Numbered from the stretch's first letter, positions 37,869 to 47,658 are shown. The stretch: DNA of 64,000 nucleotides from Pseudomonadota bacterium (GCA_021324455.1 JAJPJA010000103.1:1-64000), one strand, 5' to 3'. The notes: generated by a model not told the origin, from the letters alone. Translations and numbers: made by a program.

Positions 37869-40800
37869 TCAATCGAATTTACCGAAACGCAGGGCCAGAC
37901 TGGGCAGCACCAGCAGATTGAGTGCGGTGGAAGTAAGGAGACCGCCCAGGATGATGATCGCCATCGGGCCCTCTATTTCGCGTCCGGGTGTTTCGCTGCC
38001 CAGCGCCAACGGCAGTACGCCGAGCGCGGTCACTGTGGCCGTCATCAGGATCGGAAGCAGGCGCTCGGCAGCGCCCCTGAGCGCCGTTTCGCGTCCCCAT
38101 GGCATGGCTTCGTTGGCAACGAGGTGCTCGAAATGGGAAATCATCATGATCGAGTTGCGCATCGTGATGCCGAAGAGGGTGACGAAACCCACGATCGAGC
38201 CGAGCGACAGATAGCCGCCGCCGAGCCACGCCGCCAGCACGCCGCCCACCAGGGCGAACGGGATATTGATCAGCACCAGGGTTAAATTCCTGAGATTGCC
38301 GAAAGCCAGGTAGAGCAGGATAACGATCAGGACGGCGGCGATGATCGAATCCAGCAGCATCTGCTTCACCGCGCTGGCGCGCGCCTCGGCAGCGCCCGCG
38401 AACTCGACATATGTACCGGCGGGCAGGCTGATGGCGGCCACTTTGCTCTGTGCCGCGGCGACGAAGGAGTCGAGCGCCTGACCGGCGACGTTGCAGGTCA
38501 CGATCTGTTCGCGCCGTCCGCCGTCATGCATGATCGAATAACGGCCGGTTCCAAGTGCAATCGAGGCCAGCTCGCGCAGCGGTACGATGTCGCCGTCCGC
38601 GTTGCGCAGCAGCAGCCCGCCCAGAGCGTCGGGATCGAGCCGGGCGGCGGGATCGAGGATCACCGAAACTCTGAAGATGCGATTTCCAGCGTAGGTTTGC
38701 GCCACAATTGTGCCTTGGTAATCGGTACGGATAGCGGAAAGAACATCCACCGGCTCAAAGCCGAACTGGACCAGACGATCGGGCCTGAGGCGGACCATCA
38801 TTTCCGGCATTCCGCCCGGTGCCAGGATGCGCACGTCCACGCCGCCGCGGGTCTGGCGGAGGATGCGCGCGACGGCATTCGCGGTCTGGTCAAGCGAGTC
38901 CAAATCATTGCCGAAGATGCTGACCACCACGTCCGCGGTCTGGCCGGACAGAGTCTCTTCGATACGCTCGGTCAGAAAGGAGTTCAGACCGAAATCAAAG
39001 CCGGGAAACCGGCTGAGAATCCGGCGGATCCGGTCCTGCGCCGCGTCGATGTCCTCGCCGCCGCGGGGCGCAACGGTTACGTCGAATTCGCTTTCCTGCG
39101 GGCCCAAAGTGTCGTCGCCCAGCACCGCGCGGCCGTTGCGCTGCGCGACGCTCGTGATATCGGGATCGCCGCGCAAGGCGCGCGTGACTTCGCGCCCCAT
39201 GCGCATCGATTCAAGGATCGAGGTGCCCGGCACGCCGGCCATATGAACGATGAAGCTGTCCTCCTGCAGTTCGGGCAGGAAACTGCCGGCGAAAAAGGGC
39301 AGGGTCGCGGCGGCGCCGAGGCAGAGCACGCCGATACCGGCGGCGAGCGCCAGCGGACGGTCCAGCAAGGCTTCCAGCCAGCGCCGATGAATCCGCTTGA
39401 GCCGCCGCACGAAACGCGACTCGGTCTCCGGCGTGGAACCCGGCAGCATCACCGCGCACAATGCCGGTGTGAGGGTGAGAGCGGTGCCAAGCGAGGCGAG
39501 GATGGCGAGAATATATGCGATCCCGAGCGGCGCGAATATTTTGCCCTGCACGCCGCTCATCCGGAGCACCGGAAAGAACACCGTCGCCACCACGAAGGTG
39601 GCGTAAACCACGGCGCCGCGCACTTCCAGCGACGCGTCCAGCATCACGTCGAACGCCGGCCGCGGGTTGGTGCTGGCCCGATTCTCGCGCAGGCGGCGGA
39701 AGATGTTTTCGACGTCGATAATGGCGTCGTCGACCACCTCGCCGATCGCGATCGCCAGACCGCCGAGCGTAATCGTATTGAGGGTCGCTCCCGTTTGAGT
39801 CAGTACGATGACCGCCGTCAGCAGCGAGAGCGGAATGGCGGTCAGCGAGATGAACGCGGTACGCAGATTGTAGAGAAAGAGCGTGAGTACGATTGCCACC
39901 AGCGCGCCGCCCAGCAGCAGCGACGATCTTATATTGGCCAGCGAGATCTGGATGAAATCCGCGGCGCGGAAAAGACGCGGGTAGATGGCGACGCCTTGGG
40001 CTTTGAGCGCCGGCGCAAGATCGCGCAGCGCGGCCTCGGTCCTGCGCGTCACCTCCAGCGTATTTGCTCCGTACTGGCTCGACAGGACCAGGATGACTCC
40101 TTCTTGCGCGAAAATACCGGCGTCGCCGATCAGCGGCTGCGGAGCCCATTCAACGTGCGCGACCTCGCGCAGGCGCACACTGGTGCCGTCGGCCGGGGCC
40201 AGCACCGCGTCGCCCAGTTGCGCCGGTGTTATCGATTGTCCCTCGGTTCGGATGACGATGCGCTGATTGGCGTTTTCGACGAAACCCGCGCCTTGCACGC
40301 CGGTGGCGCGCTGCGCGGCCGCCAGCACCTGACTGATGCTCAGTCCGTAGGCGAGCAGGCGTTGAGGCCGCACCTGGATTTGCAATTGCCGTTCGCCGCC
40401 GCCGTAAATGGCGATTTTTGCCACTCCCGGTACTGACAGCAGCCGCGGCCGCAGCGTCCAGTAGGCCAAGCTCCACAGGTCCATCGGCTTGAGCCTGGAC
40501 GAGGTAAGTCCCAAAGTGAGGAAGACGCTGGTAGCCGAAGTCAGCGGCGCCATCTGCGGCGCCGAAACGCCGGCCGGCATCTCGTTGGCGACCGTCAGCA
40601 GCCGCTCGCCAACGATTTGCCGGTCGCGGAAGATGTCCGTGCTTTCATGGAAAATTACGGTGATGACCGACAGGCCCTGAATCGATTGCGAGCGGATGCT
40701 CGCGGTGTCGTTCATCCCGAGCAGAACGTTCTCGATCGGCTGAGTGACCAGCGTCTCGACCTGCTCCGAGGCGAGCCCCGGGGCTTCGGTTTGAATCACC

Positions 40801-40940
40801 ACTTGCGGCGGGGCGAATTCCGGAAACACGCCCAGCCGGGCGTTGAGTGCGGAATAGATCCCGTAGCCGAACACCACGCAGGCGAGCGCGATCACGACGC
40901 CGCGCAAGCGCAGCGAGAATCCGACTATGGCCCTCAGCAT
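37869..40940 (-). CDS. Efflux RND transporter permease (CusA/CzcA-like group)
   Basis: About 1020 aa, APPQVVIQTEAPGLASEQVETLVTQPIENVLLG, SIRSQSIQGLSVITVIF, IGEVVDDAIIDVENIFRRL, multiple TM segments; ATG at 40940. Confidence 0.93.
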   Translation of the reverse strand: MLRAIVGFSLRLRGVVIALACVVFGYGIYSALNARLGVFPEFAPPQVVIQTEAPGLASEQVETLVTQPIENVLLGMNDTASIRSQSIQGLSVITVIFHESTDIFRDRQIVGERLLTVANEMPAGVSAPQMAPLTSATSVFLTLGLTSSRLKPMDLWSLAYWTLRPRLLSVPGVAKIAIYGGGERQLQIQVRPQRLLAYGLSISQVLAAAQRATGVQGAGFVENANQRIVIRTEGQSITPAQLGDAVLAPADGTSVRLREVAHVEWAPQPLIGDAGIFAQEGVILVLSSQYGANTLEVTRRTEAALRDLAPALKAQGVAIYPRLFRAADFIQISLANIRSSLLLGGALVAIVLTLFLYNLRTAFISLTAIPLSLLTAVIVLTQTGATLNTITLGGLAIAIGEVVDDAIIDVENIFRRLRENRASTNPRPAFDVMLDASLEVRGAVVYATFVVATVFFPVLRMSGVQGKIFAPLGIAYILAILASLGTALTLTPALCAVMLPGSTPETESRFVRRLKRIHRRWLEALLDRPLALAAGIGVLCLGAAATLPFFAGSFLPELQEDSFIVHMAGVPGTSILESMRMGREVTRALRGDPDITSVAQRNGRAVLGDDTLGPQESEFDVTVAPRGGEDIDAAQDRIRRILSRFPGFDFGLNSFLTERIEETLSGQTADVVVSIFGNDLDSLDQTANAVARILRQTRGGVDVRILAPGGMPEMMVRLRPDRLVQFGFEPVDVLSAIRTDYQGTIVAQTYAGNRIFRVSVILDPAARLDPDALGGLLLRNADGDIVPLRELASIALGTGRYSIMHDGGRREQIVTCNVAGQALDSFVAAAQSKVAAISLPAGTYVEFAGAAEARASAVKQMLLDSIIAAVLIVILLYLAFGNLRNLTLVLINIPFALVGGVLAAWLGGGYLSLGSIVGFVTLFGITMRNSIMMISHFEHLVANEAMPWGRETALRGAAERLLPILMTATVTALGVLPLALGSETPGREIEGPMAIIILGGLLTSTALNLLVLPSLALRFGKFD

Positions 40941-40950
40941 CGCAATCGCC

Positions 40951-41964
40951 TCAATCTTCGACCTGAATCTGCGCCTTGAGTTCTTCGGACAGGAGGGTCT
41001 GCGCCCCGGTGACGACAATGCGCATTGAGGGCGCCAGCTGGTCGGTGACGAAGTAGCCCTGGCTGGTTATTTCAGCCGGTACAATCTGGAGCCGTACGAA
41101 GCGATTGCCGTCCAGTTCCCGGTATACCCATTCGCCGCCGGCGTATCTGACCACCGCGGAACGCGGAACCATAACCCCAAATTGCGATCCGTTTGCGGCC
41201 GGGATGCGAGCGGAGACCGCCGTGCCCGGTCTTACGGGAAATTCGGTTGTGCCGACCAGCGCGAGGAAGGTCTGCCCCTGAAGGCCTGGCAGGACTGCCG
41301 GAGCGGCGTACACGGCGGTCGCGGTCAGCGGCTGGTCTTCGCGGCCGAGCACGCGTATCCGCGCGGTGCGGGGTTGATCGATCGCGTGGTCGCCGATCGG
41401 CGCGGTCAGGCGCGCTATGGCTTCGCGGCGCTGGACCAGCGCGCTGACCAGTTGAGCGCGGCGCTGAGGTTCCATCCGCGCCAGCTCCGCGCCCCAATCG
41501 TTGCACAGCTGCTGCGCCAAAGCTTCGAGCCGGCTTTGGGCGGTAAGATATGAAGCCTGCGCGGTCTGCAGGTCGCGCAAGGAGGCGTTTTTCTGCTCGG
41601 CGTAAAGACGCCTGGTACGCCGATATTGGGCGGCGGCGGCGTCCATCGCGGCTTGCGCGCTCAGCAGATCGCTGTTGAGCCTGGAAAGCGCCGCGGGATT
41701 CAGAATAAAGCCGTAGGCTTCGACTTCAATCGGGCGGACGGCGGCTTTGAGGACTGCGGTGGCGATGCCGCTCTCCTTTTGTGCGGAGGGCCCAAGCGCG
41801 ATGAAAACGCGACCGGCGGCATCGCGCGACAGCCGCGCGGCATGCGAGGCTACCGGTTTTTCCGTCTCTCCCTCGTCGGCATTGGCATGGCGGAGGCCGC
41901 CCAGCGCGAGCGTCATCGCCGCCGCGGCAACGATCAATGCGGTTGTTGTCCTGGGTTGCGTCAT
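40951..41964 (-). CDS. Efflux RND transporter periplasmic adaptor subunit
   Basis: N-terminal signal, long coiled-coil (SAQAAMDAAAAQYRRTRRLYAEQKNASLRDLQTAQASYLTAQSRLEAL), C-terminal VTGAQTLLSEELKAQIQVED; 4-nt overlap with the TolC gene. Confidence 0.87.
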   Translation of the reverse strand: MTQPRTTTALIVAAAAMTLALGGLRHANADEGETEKPVASHAARLSRDAAGRVFIALGPSAQKESGIATAVLKAAVRPIEVEAYGFILNPAALSRLNSDLLSAQAAMDAAAAQYRRTRRLYAEQKNASLRDLQTAQASYLTAQSRLEALAQQLCNDWGAELARMEPQRRAQLVSALVQRREAIARLTAPIGDHAIDQPRTARIRVLGREDQPLTATAVYAAPAVLPGLQGQTFLALVGTTEFPVRPGTAVSARIPAANGSQFGVMVPRSAVVRYAGGEWVYRELDGNRFVRLQIVPAEITSQGYFVTDQLAPSMRIVVTGAQTLLSEELKAQIQVED

Positions 41965-43394
41965 GGGGTCAGTTCCCCCGCTGTGTTCTGAAGCGCCGTG
42001 GGAAGGATGAATGATTTGAGGTCGCCATTGCCCAGCGGCCGCTGTACCGCATCTTCCAGCGCTCCCAAAGCCGCTTGCGCATCGCCCAGCGCGCTCAGCT
42101 TCGACTGCTGTGCGACCGCGGTTTCAAGTTGGGTGGTCGCCAGCGTGAACGCATCGATATCGCCCAAATCGGCGGCGCGCCGCGTCGCGGCCAGGCGTTG
42201 TTCGGCAAAGGCGGCGAAGCGGGTTCCCTGATGCAGAGCGGCGAGCGCGCCGCGATACCTCGTAAGCGCGCCGTCGGCCTGCCCGATGATGGCGTCCTGC
42301 AGAGCGGTGAACTCGGCCGCGACTTCGGCCCGTCTGGCGCGTGCCTGCGCGATCGGCCCCTGGTTGCGGTTCATCAGCGGCAGCGTCACGACCGGGAAGA
42401 GTTCGAAGATGTTTTCGTTTACCTCCCACGAGTAGCCGCCGGCCAGATTGATATCGGGATACTGGCGCGCGATTTCCAGCTTCAACGCCTCATCGGCGGC
42501 GGCGTATTGCGCCAGCTTGCGCCGCAGGTCGAGCCGGTCGAGCAGGGCCAGCCGGCGCACGCGTGCGGGCGTAAGCGAAGCCTCGTCGGGCGGATGGTCG
42601 AGCTGCGGCCAGGCAAAGGCCGTGTTCCGGAGCGCATCGGCGGTGACGCCCAGGGCGGTTGCCAGCGCGTTGAGCGTCTGGGGCACGCGGCTTTGCGCCT
42701 GCGCCGCCTTGAGGCGAGAGGCCGCCAGATTGGCAAATGCAAGGTTAAGCTGCGGGGCCGATACGGCGCCGGCGTCGAACCGCTCCTGCAGCATTTGCGC
42801 GATGCGTTCGGAGGCGGTTTCATTGGCGCGCGCAAGGGCGTATTCGCGCCGCGCCATCAGATAATTCAGCAGCGCCGCCCTGACCGCGCTGCGCACGCGC
42901 CAGGCCGTGTCGCCGACCCCGAGCGCGGCGGCGTCAGCCAGACGCTCGGGCTGCGCTATCCGGTAGCCGCGCTTGCCCGCTGTTTCGATCGGGAAATTGA
43001 TCGTGGCCGATCCGATGGCCCAAGGCGCAAAATTGGGAACCGCCGTGGCAGCATAGGCGGGACCGAGGCCGAAGCTGGGATTGGGGCGTTGTGCGGCGGT
43101 GATTATGGCGGCCCTGGCGACCTTCAACTGCGCCTGAGCAAGCGCCAAATCAGGACTGTAGAAGAATCCCGCCAAAGTCAGGTTTGCCAGATTCCAGGCG
43201 GCAGGCGGGCAACTTGACGCTGGGTTGCCGGAATTCGTTCTCAGGTAGGCACATAGAGCAGGACTGGCAAGTGTCCGCTGTGCGAACTGGCGGGCGGTTT
43301 CAGCCGGCTTAAGCGGCGCCGGCCGATAAGTGGCGCAGGCGCATAGCGTGAAAGCCGCGGAGAAAAGGAAGCTTCGTCCAACCCGCAACGGCAT
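41961..43394 (-). CDS. TolC family outer membrane efflux protein
   Basis: Lipobox-like TLCAC, duplicated helical repeats (ALAQAQLKVARAAIITAAQRPNPSF...; NRNQGPIAQARARRAEVAAEFTAL); ATG at 43394. Confidence 0.85.
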   Translation of the reverse strand: MPLRVGRSFLFSAAFTLCACATYRPAPLKPAETARQFAQRTLASPALCAYLRTNSGNPASSCPPAAWNLANLTLAGFFYSPDLALAQAQLKVARAAIITAAQRPNPSFGLGPAYAATAVPNFAPWAIGSATINFPIETAGKRGYRIAQPERLADAAALGVGDTAWRVRSAVRAALLNYLMARREYALARANETASERIAQMLQERFDAGAVSAPQLNLAFANLAASRLKAAQAQSRVPQTLNALATALGVTADALRNTAFAWPQLDHPPDEASLTPARVRRLALLDRLDLRRKLAQYAAADEALKLEIARQYPDINLAGGYSWEVNENIFELFPVVTLPLMNRNQGPIAQARARRAEVAAEFTALQDAIIGQADGALTRYRGALAALHQGTRFAAFAEQRLAATRRAADLGDIDAFTLATTQLETAVAQQSKLSALGDAQAALGALEDAVQRPLGNGDLKSFILPTALQNTAGELTP

Positions 43395-43440
43395 GGCTCC
43401 CGAGCCGCTTCGCCCCGTAGTCCGGGCGGCGTCAGCGGCC

Positions 43441-44293
43441 TTACGCAATCCAAAACAGCGCGCGGACCAGTTGCTCGCCGAACATCGTTCCCGCGGCCAG
43501 CGCAATCATCAGCGCAGGCACGAGCAGCAACAGCGCGCGAGAGCCGGACGCCAGTGGCGGCCGCGGGCTGACAGGGCTGGGATCGAGCAGTCGCCGGATG
43601 CGCTCCTTCAACGCGGACGGCTCGCCGACCAGCGCCGCCTGGATGGACAGATTCGCCGTCCCGCGCAGGCGCGCCGAAGCCAGAATCACCTCGGCGAGGT
43701 CGGTCCCGTCGATTCCCGCCGCACGTGCCTCCTCGTCGCGCGCAAGCTCCAGTGCGGTCAGCCATTGATGGAGACGCTTGCGTGCCTGCGGCCAGGGCCA
43801 TTGCAGATCGGTTGCGAGCTGGGCCAGCCAGATTCGCAGCGGATCCCCGATGGCGCACGTGCGCCCGTTCATGTTCCAACGCGGCCTCGATTTGCCGATG
43901 GCGCAGCGTTTTTGCCAGATGCGGAGAAAACACGATCCGCGGGCGCAGCAGACCCACGGTGGCGGTGGCCGGCTCCGCCTGGCCGGCCATCAACGACCAC
44001 ACGCAGCGCAGCGCCGTCCTGGCGAACAGCAGCGCGAACGGTATGCTCATCAGGGTAAGCGCCCACGGTACTTTTTCGGGAACCGGATCCGGCTCAGCCA
44101 GCGCCCATCCGCACAGCAGTGCCGCGATCAGCAGCGATGGCAGAACCGGCCGCCATATCCGCGCCCAGCTGATCCTCTCCAGCACGCGGGCGCTGCGCGT
44201 TTGAACCCGCGCCGCCGGCAGCCATCCGCAGGCGAGAAGCGCCGCGCCGCCGGCCAGCGTGATGAGCATGCAGAGGCAACATTCACGTTCCAT
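43441..44293 (-). pseudogene. BlaR1-like M56 membrane peptidase, frameshifted by one base
   Basis: ORF 43241..44293 (-) gives TM segments and ALEHERAHVRHR. The adjoining frame 43441..43872 (-) continues DPLRIWLAQLATDLQWPWPQARKRLHQWLTALELARDEEARA. The switch is at the C4 run 43845-43848. Confidence 0.75.
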
Positions 44294-44675
44294 TTTTCGA
44301 CCTCCGCTTGGAGGCGATGGCTTCGGCCAGTTCTTCGAGCAGTTTCGGATCGAGCGACTCGACCGCGTCCACCAGCGTCGCCACCGCGGCGCGCGGGGCG
44401 GGGCCGAGGAGCCGGCTCAGGAAGGCGCGGGTACGGGCGGCTTCGACCACCGCGCGATCGACGCGCGGACGGTAAATGAAGGCAAGGCCTTTTCGCTCAC
44501 GGCTGACCAGCCGCTTTGCGCGCAGGCGGTCCAGCACTTTGGCGGTCGTGGTGTAGACCAGTCCGGCGGGCTCGCCCACCTGAAGATGGATTTCGCGGGC
44601 CGATGCGCGTCCCAGCTCCCAGAGCTTGGACATCACGGAGTACTCAAGATCGCCGCCGGGCAGGCCAAATCGCAT
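44283..44675 (-). CDS. BlaI/MecI/CopY family transcriptional regulator
   Basis: GDLEYSVMSKLWELGRASAREIHLQVGEPAGLVYTTTAKVLDRLRAKRLVSRERKGLAFIYRPRV; ATG at 44675. Confidence 0.92.
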   Translation of the reverse strand: MRFGLPGGDLEYSVMSKLWELGRASAREIHLQVGEPAGLVYTTTAKVLDRLRAKRLVSRERKGLAFIYRPRVDRAVVEAARTRAFLSRLLGPAPRAAVATLVDAVESLDPKLLEELAEAIASKRRSKNGT

Positions 44676-44696
44676 GTCAGGCCCCTTGCGCAGACC

Positions 44697-44726
44697 AGAA
44701 TACGACGAGCGTCGTAGAACGGTCAA
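44697..44726 (-). promoter_or_regulatory. Predicted blaI-efflux operon promoter with operator dyad between -35 and -10
   Basis: Minus strand: TTGACC (44726-44721), 18-bp spacer, TATTCT (44702-44697). The dyad TACGAC-N4-GTCGTA (44701-44716) fills the spacer; AAGGGG RBS-like sequence precedes the ATG at 44675. Confidence 0.68.
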
Positions 44727-44802
44727 GATATCGGAGGTGCCGGCGTCGGCAGGAACCGCCGCCAAACGCATCGGCCGGCGATTATGGTTGGGGGGCCGTT
44801 GC

Positions 44803-45588
44803 TCAACCCGGCGGACTGGCGCTGTCGCTGGGTTCAAGTGCCACGCAATCGGCGATTTCGTAGCGCAGCCTGCGTTTTTTCATCCAGCGCACGGCGAGCA
44901 GGTCCTGCAGGAAGACCAGGCGATTCCACAAACCGTAGTGGCTTTTGCCGGCGTGGCGCGGCTGATTGACTACCGGGATCTCGCCGACGCGGTAGCCTTC
45001 CATCTTGATCAGGGTCGGCATGAAACGATGCATCCCGGTAAACGGTGCGATATTCGCCGCGCATTCGCGGCGAAACGCCCGAAAGGTGCATCCGGAGTCG
45101 CTGGTCTGGTCGCCGCTCAGCCAGTTGCGCACCCAGTTGCCGACCCGCGAGGTGATTACGCGCAGGATGTTGTCGCCGCGCGCGCGCGTCTGGACCCGGC
45201 TGCCGCACACGCAATCGTAGCGCTCCAGCCCCTGTACGAAGCGCGGAATCTCATTGGGATCGTTCTGCAGGTCGGCGTCCATGGTGATCACGAATTCGCC
45301 GCGCGCCGATCGGATACCGGCCCATACCGCCGCCGATTCGCCGCAGTTGAAGGCGAAACGCTGCACGCGCAGCCGCGGGTCCGCGCGCGCCATCTGCTCC
45401 AGCAAACGCCATGATCCGTCGGTGCTGCAATCGTCCGTCACCACGATTTCGTATGAGAGCTTGAGCGGCGCCATCGCCGCGTGGATGCGCTCCAGGAGCA
45501 GGCGCAGATTGCCTTCTTCGTTGAAGCAGGGAATGACGATGCTGAAGCGTGGAGTAGTCAATTGGAACGGCTGAATTCGATAATGCAA
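44803..45588 (-). CDS. Glycosyltransferase family 2 (polyprenyl-phosphate sugar transferase-like)
   Basis: FSIVIPCFNEEGNLRLLLERI, VVTDDCSTDGSW, ITMDADLQNDPNEIPRFV. Confidence 0.9.
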   Translation of the reverse strand: MHYRIQPFQLTTPRFSIVIPCFNEEGNLRLLLERIHAAMAPLKLSYEIVVTDDCSTDGSWRLLEQMARADPRLRVQRFAFNCGESAAVWAGIRSARGEFVITMDADLQNDPNEIPRFVQGLERYDCVCGSRVQTRARGDNILRVITSRVGNWVRNWLSGDQTSDSGCTFRAFRRECAANIAPFTGMHRFMPTLIKMEGYRVGEIPVVNQPRHAGKSHYGLWNRLVFLQDLLAVRWMKKRRLRYEIADCVALEPSDSASPPG

Positions 45589-46646
45589 TCGCTGACGTAA
45601 TCCACTTCGTCCAGCCCGATCTGGCCGTGAATGGGCAGCGACAGGATTTCGCGCACGATCTGTTCGGTGCGCGGCAGCGCGGGGAGGCCGCGGTATTTCG
45701 CTGTAACCGCGGGCTGCAGATGATTGGGCACCGGATAATGGATTCCGGTCTCCACACCGCGCTGTTTGAGGAAGTGCGCCAACTCATCGCGGCGCGCACT
45801 GCGAATGACGAACATATGAAACACCGGTAAGGCCCATTCGCGTTGGCCCGGCAATTCCACCACACCATGCAGACGCGCGCGATAGCGCGCCGCCGCCGCG
45901 CGCCGGGCCGCGTTGAGCTGCTCCAGGCGGCGCAGGCCGACGCGTCCGGCGGCGGCCTGAATTTCGTTAAAGCGCAGATTGAAGCCCGCGACTTCATGCG
46001 TGTACTTGGTGCGCCGGCCGTGGTCGCGCAGCATCCGCACCCGCTCGGCGGCGGCGTCATCGTCGGTCAGAATACATCCGCCGTCGCCCAGCACGGTCAG
46101 ATTCTTGGACGGATAGAACGAAAACGCGGCGGCGGTTCCGATCGATCCCACCGGCCTGCCTTTGTACAGCGCGCCATGCGCCTGCGCGCAATCCTCGATT
46201 ACCCACAGGTTATGCCGCCGAGCGATTTCAACGATCCGATCAAGGTCCGCCGGATGCCCGTACAGATGGACCGGCAGGATGCCGACGGTGCGCGGAGTAA
46301 TCGCGGCTTCGATCAGATCCGGATCGATACAGAAGGTATCGTCGATATCGACGAAAGCCGGCCGCGCCCCGCAATGCAGCATCGGCTCGATCGAGGGAAA
46401 CGCCGTATGCGCGGGTACGATCACTTCGTCCTCCGCGCCCAGACCCATCGCCTGATGCAGCAGGAAGACGGCGGCGGTCCAGGACGAACTGAGGACGGCA
46501 TGCTTTCTGCCGGCGGCGCGGGCCAATTCGCGTTCGAACTGCTGGCATTGTGGACCCAGGATGAAACGTCCCGAATCCAGCACGTCGAGAATCGCCTGGC
46601 GGATTTCGCCGTCGATGAACGGCTTTGACAGCGGTACGCGGCGCAT
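45558..46646 (-). CDS. DegT/DnrJ/EryC1/StrS family aminotransferase
   Basis: RVPLSKPFIDGEI, EDCAQAHGALYKGRPVGSIGTAAAFSFYPSKNLTVLGDGGCILTDD. Confidence 0.95.
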   Translation of the reverse strand: MRRVPLSKPFIDGEIRQAILDVLDSGRFILGPQCQQFERELARAAGRKHAVLSSSWTAAVFLLHQAMGLGAEDEVIVPAHTAFPSIEPMLHCGARPAFVDIDDTFCIDPDLIEAAITPRTVGILPVHLYGHPADLDRIVEIARRHNLWVIEDCAQAHGALYKGRPVGSIGTAAAFSFYPSKNLTVLGDGGCILTDDDAAAERVRMLRDHGRRTKYTHEVAGFNLRFNEIQAAAGRVGLRRLEQLNAARRAAAARYRARLHGVVELPGQREWALPVFHMFVIRSARRDELAHFLKQRGVETGIHYPVPNHLQPAVTAKYRGLPALPRTEQIVREILSLPIHGQIGLDEVDYVSDCIIEFSRSN

Positions 46647-46650
46647 CGGA

Positions 46651-47658
46651 CTATTTGCACGCCTGGTCGAGCTGCACCGGGCAGCGGCTGCGCGCCGACT
46701 CGAGCGCGGCTTCGATGATGCGCACCGCGTGATAACCCGCCATCGCGTCGGCCAGCGGCGGCTGGCGGGTTTCGACCGAATCCAAAAACGCGCGCCATTC
46801 GGTATGCAGCGGCTCTTCGGGTGAAAATTCCAGCTGATGCATCTCGCCTTCGAGCGCGTCGAAGCCGCCGCCGGGCCGCGCCTGGTGACGATTGCGGAAA
46901 GTACGGACCTTGTATTGCGCGACGTTGTAATCGCAAATCGCGCTCATCCGATCGCCGGCAACGATAACTTCGCGATACTTGCCCGGCAGATGGTACCCGG
47001 CCTCGACCCGGGCGGTGACGGCGGGACCGCCGCGCGCGGGCGGATACTCCATTACGATCAGCGCCTCGTCCTCCATGCCGCGGCCGAGGAAATCGCCGGT
47101 AATCGCGCTGACGCGCGCCGGGGTGCGGCCGAGGATGAAATTAAACAGGTCGGCGAAATGAATCGCGTCGGCGAACATGACGCCGGTATCGTTGCGCGGC
47201 CGTTTGAACCCGCTGAAACATCCGCGCAGGATGCGGACCTGACCGAATTCTCCGGCGCCGATCGCGTCGCGCATCCACTGCGTGGCGCGATCGAATCTGA
47301 AGATGTGGCCGACCTGCAGGATGCGCCGGCGGCGCTCAGCCAGTTCGACCAGTTGCAGCGCCTGGGCGGCCTTCAAGGTAATCGGCTTTTCGACGAACAC
47401 GTCCTTGCCGGCGTCGAGAAAACGCCGGCACAGTTCGAAATGCGTCTGCGCCGGAGTGGCGACCACGACCGCGTCCGCACTGCCGCCCAACGCCATCGGG
47501 TCGGTGGCCAGATGCGAGGGCGCAACCCCGGCCCTGCGCGCCGTCTCCAGCCGCTGCGCGGACACGTCGGCGACGAACAACTCCAATGGAAGCGAGCGGG
47601 CGACCCGCAGATGGTTGGAGCCCCACCGGCCCACGCCCAGTAACAGAACCTTAATCAC
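46651..47658 (-). CDS. Gfo/Idh/MocA family oxidoreductase
   Basis: VLLLGVGRWGSNHLRVA, DVFVEKPITLKAAQALQLVELAE, GHIFRFD. Confidence 0.9.
   Translation of the reverse strand: MIKVLLLGVGRWGSNHLRVARSLPLELFVADVSAQRLETARRAGVAPSHLATDPMALGGSADAVVVATPAQTHFELCRRFLDAGKDVFVEKPITLKAAQALQLVELAERRRRILQVGHIFRFDRATQWMRDAIGAGEFGQVRILRGCFSGFKRPRNDTGVMFADAIHFADLFNFILGRTPARVSAITGDFLGRGMEDEALIVMEYPPARGGPAVTARVEAGYHLPGKYREVIVAGDRMSAICDYNVAQYKVRTFRNRHQARPGGGFDALEGEMHQLEFSPEEPLHTEWRAFLDSVETRQPPLADAMAGYHAVRIIEAALESARSRCPVQLDQACK

Noticed and set aside
38526-40436. 636-aa ORF on the + strand
   Set aside because: Antisense shadow of the RND permease gene; Arg/His/Gln-rich composition with no recognisable motifs. Typical of high-GC opposite-strand ORFs.
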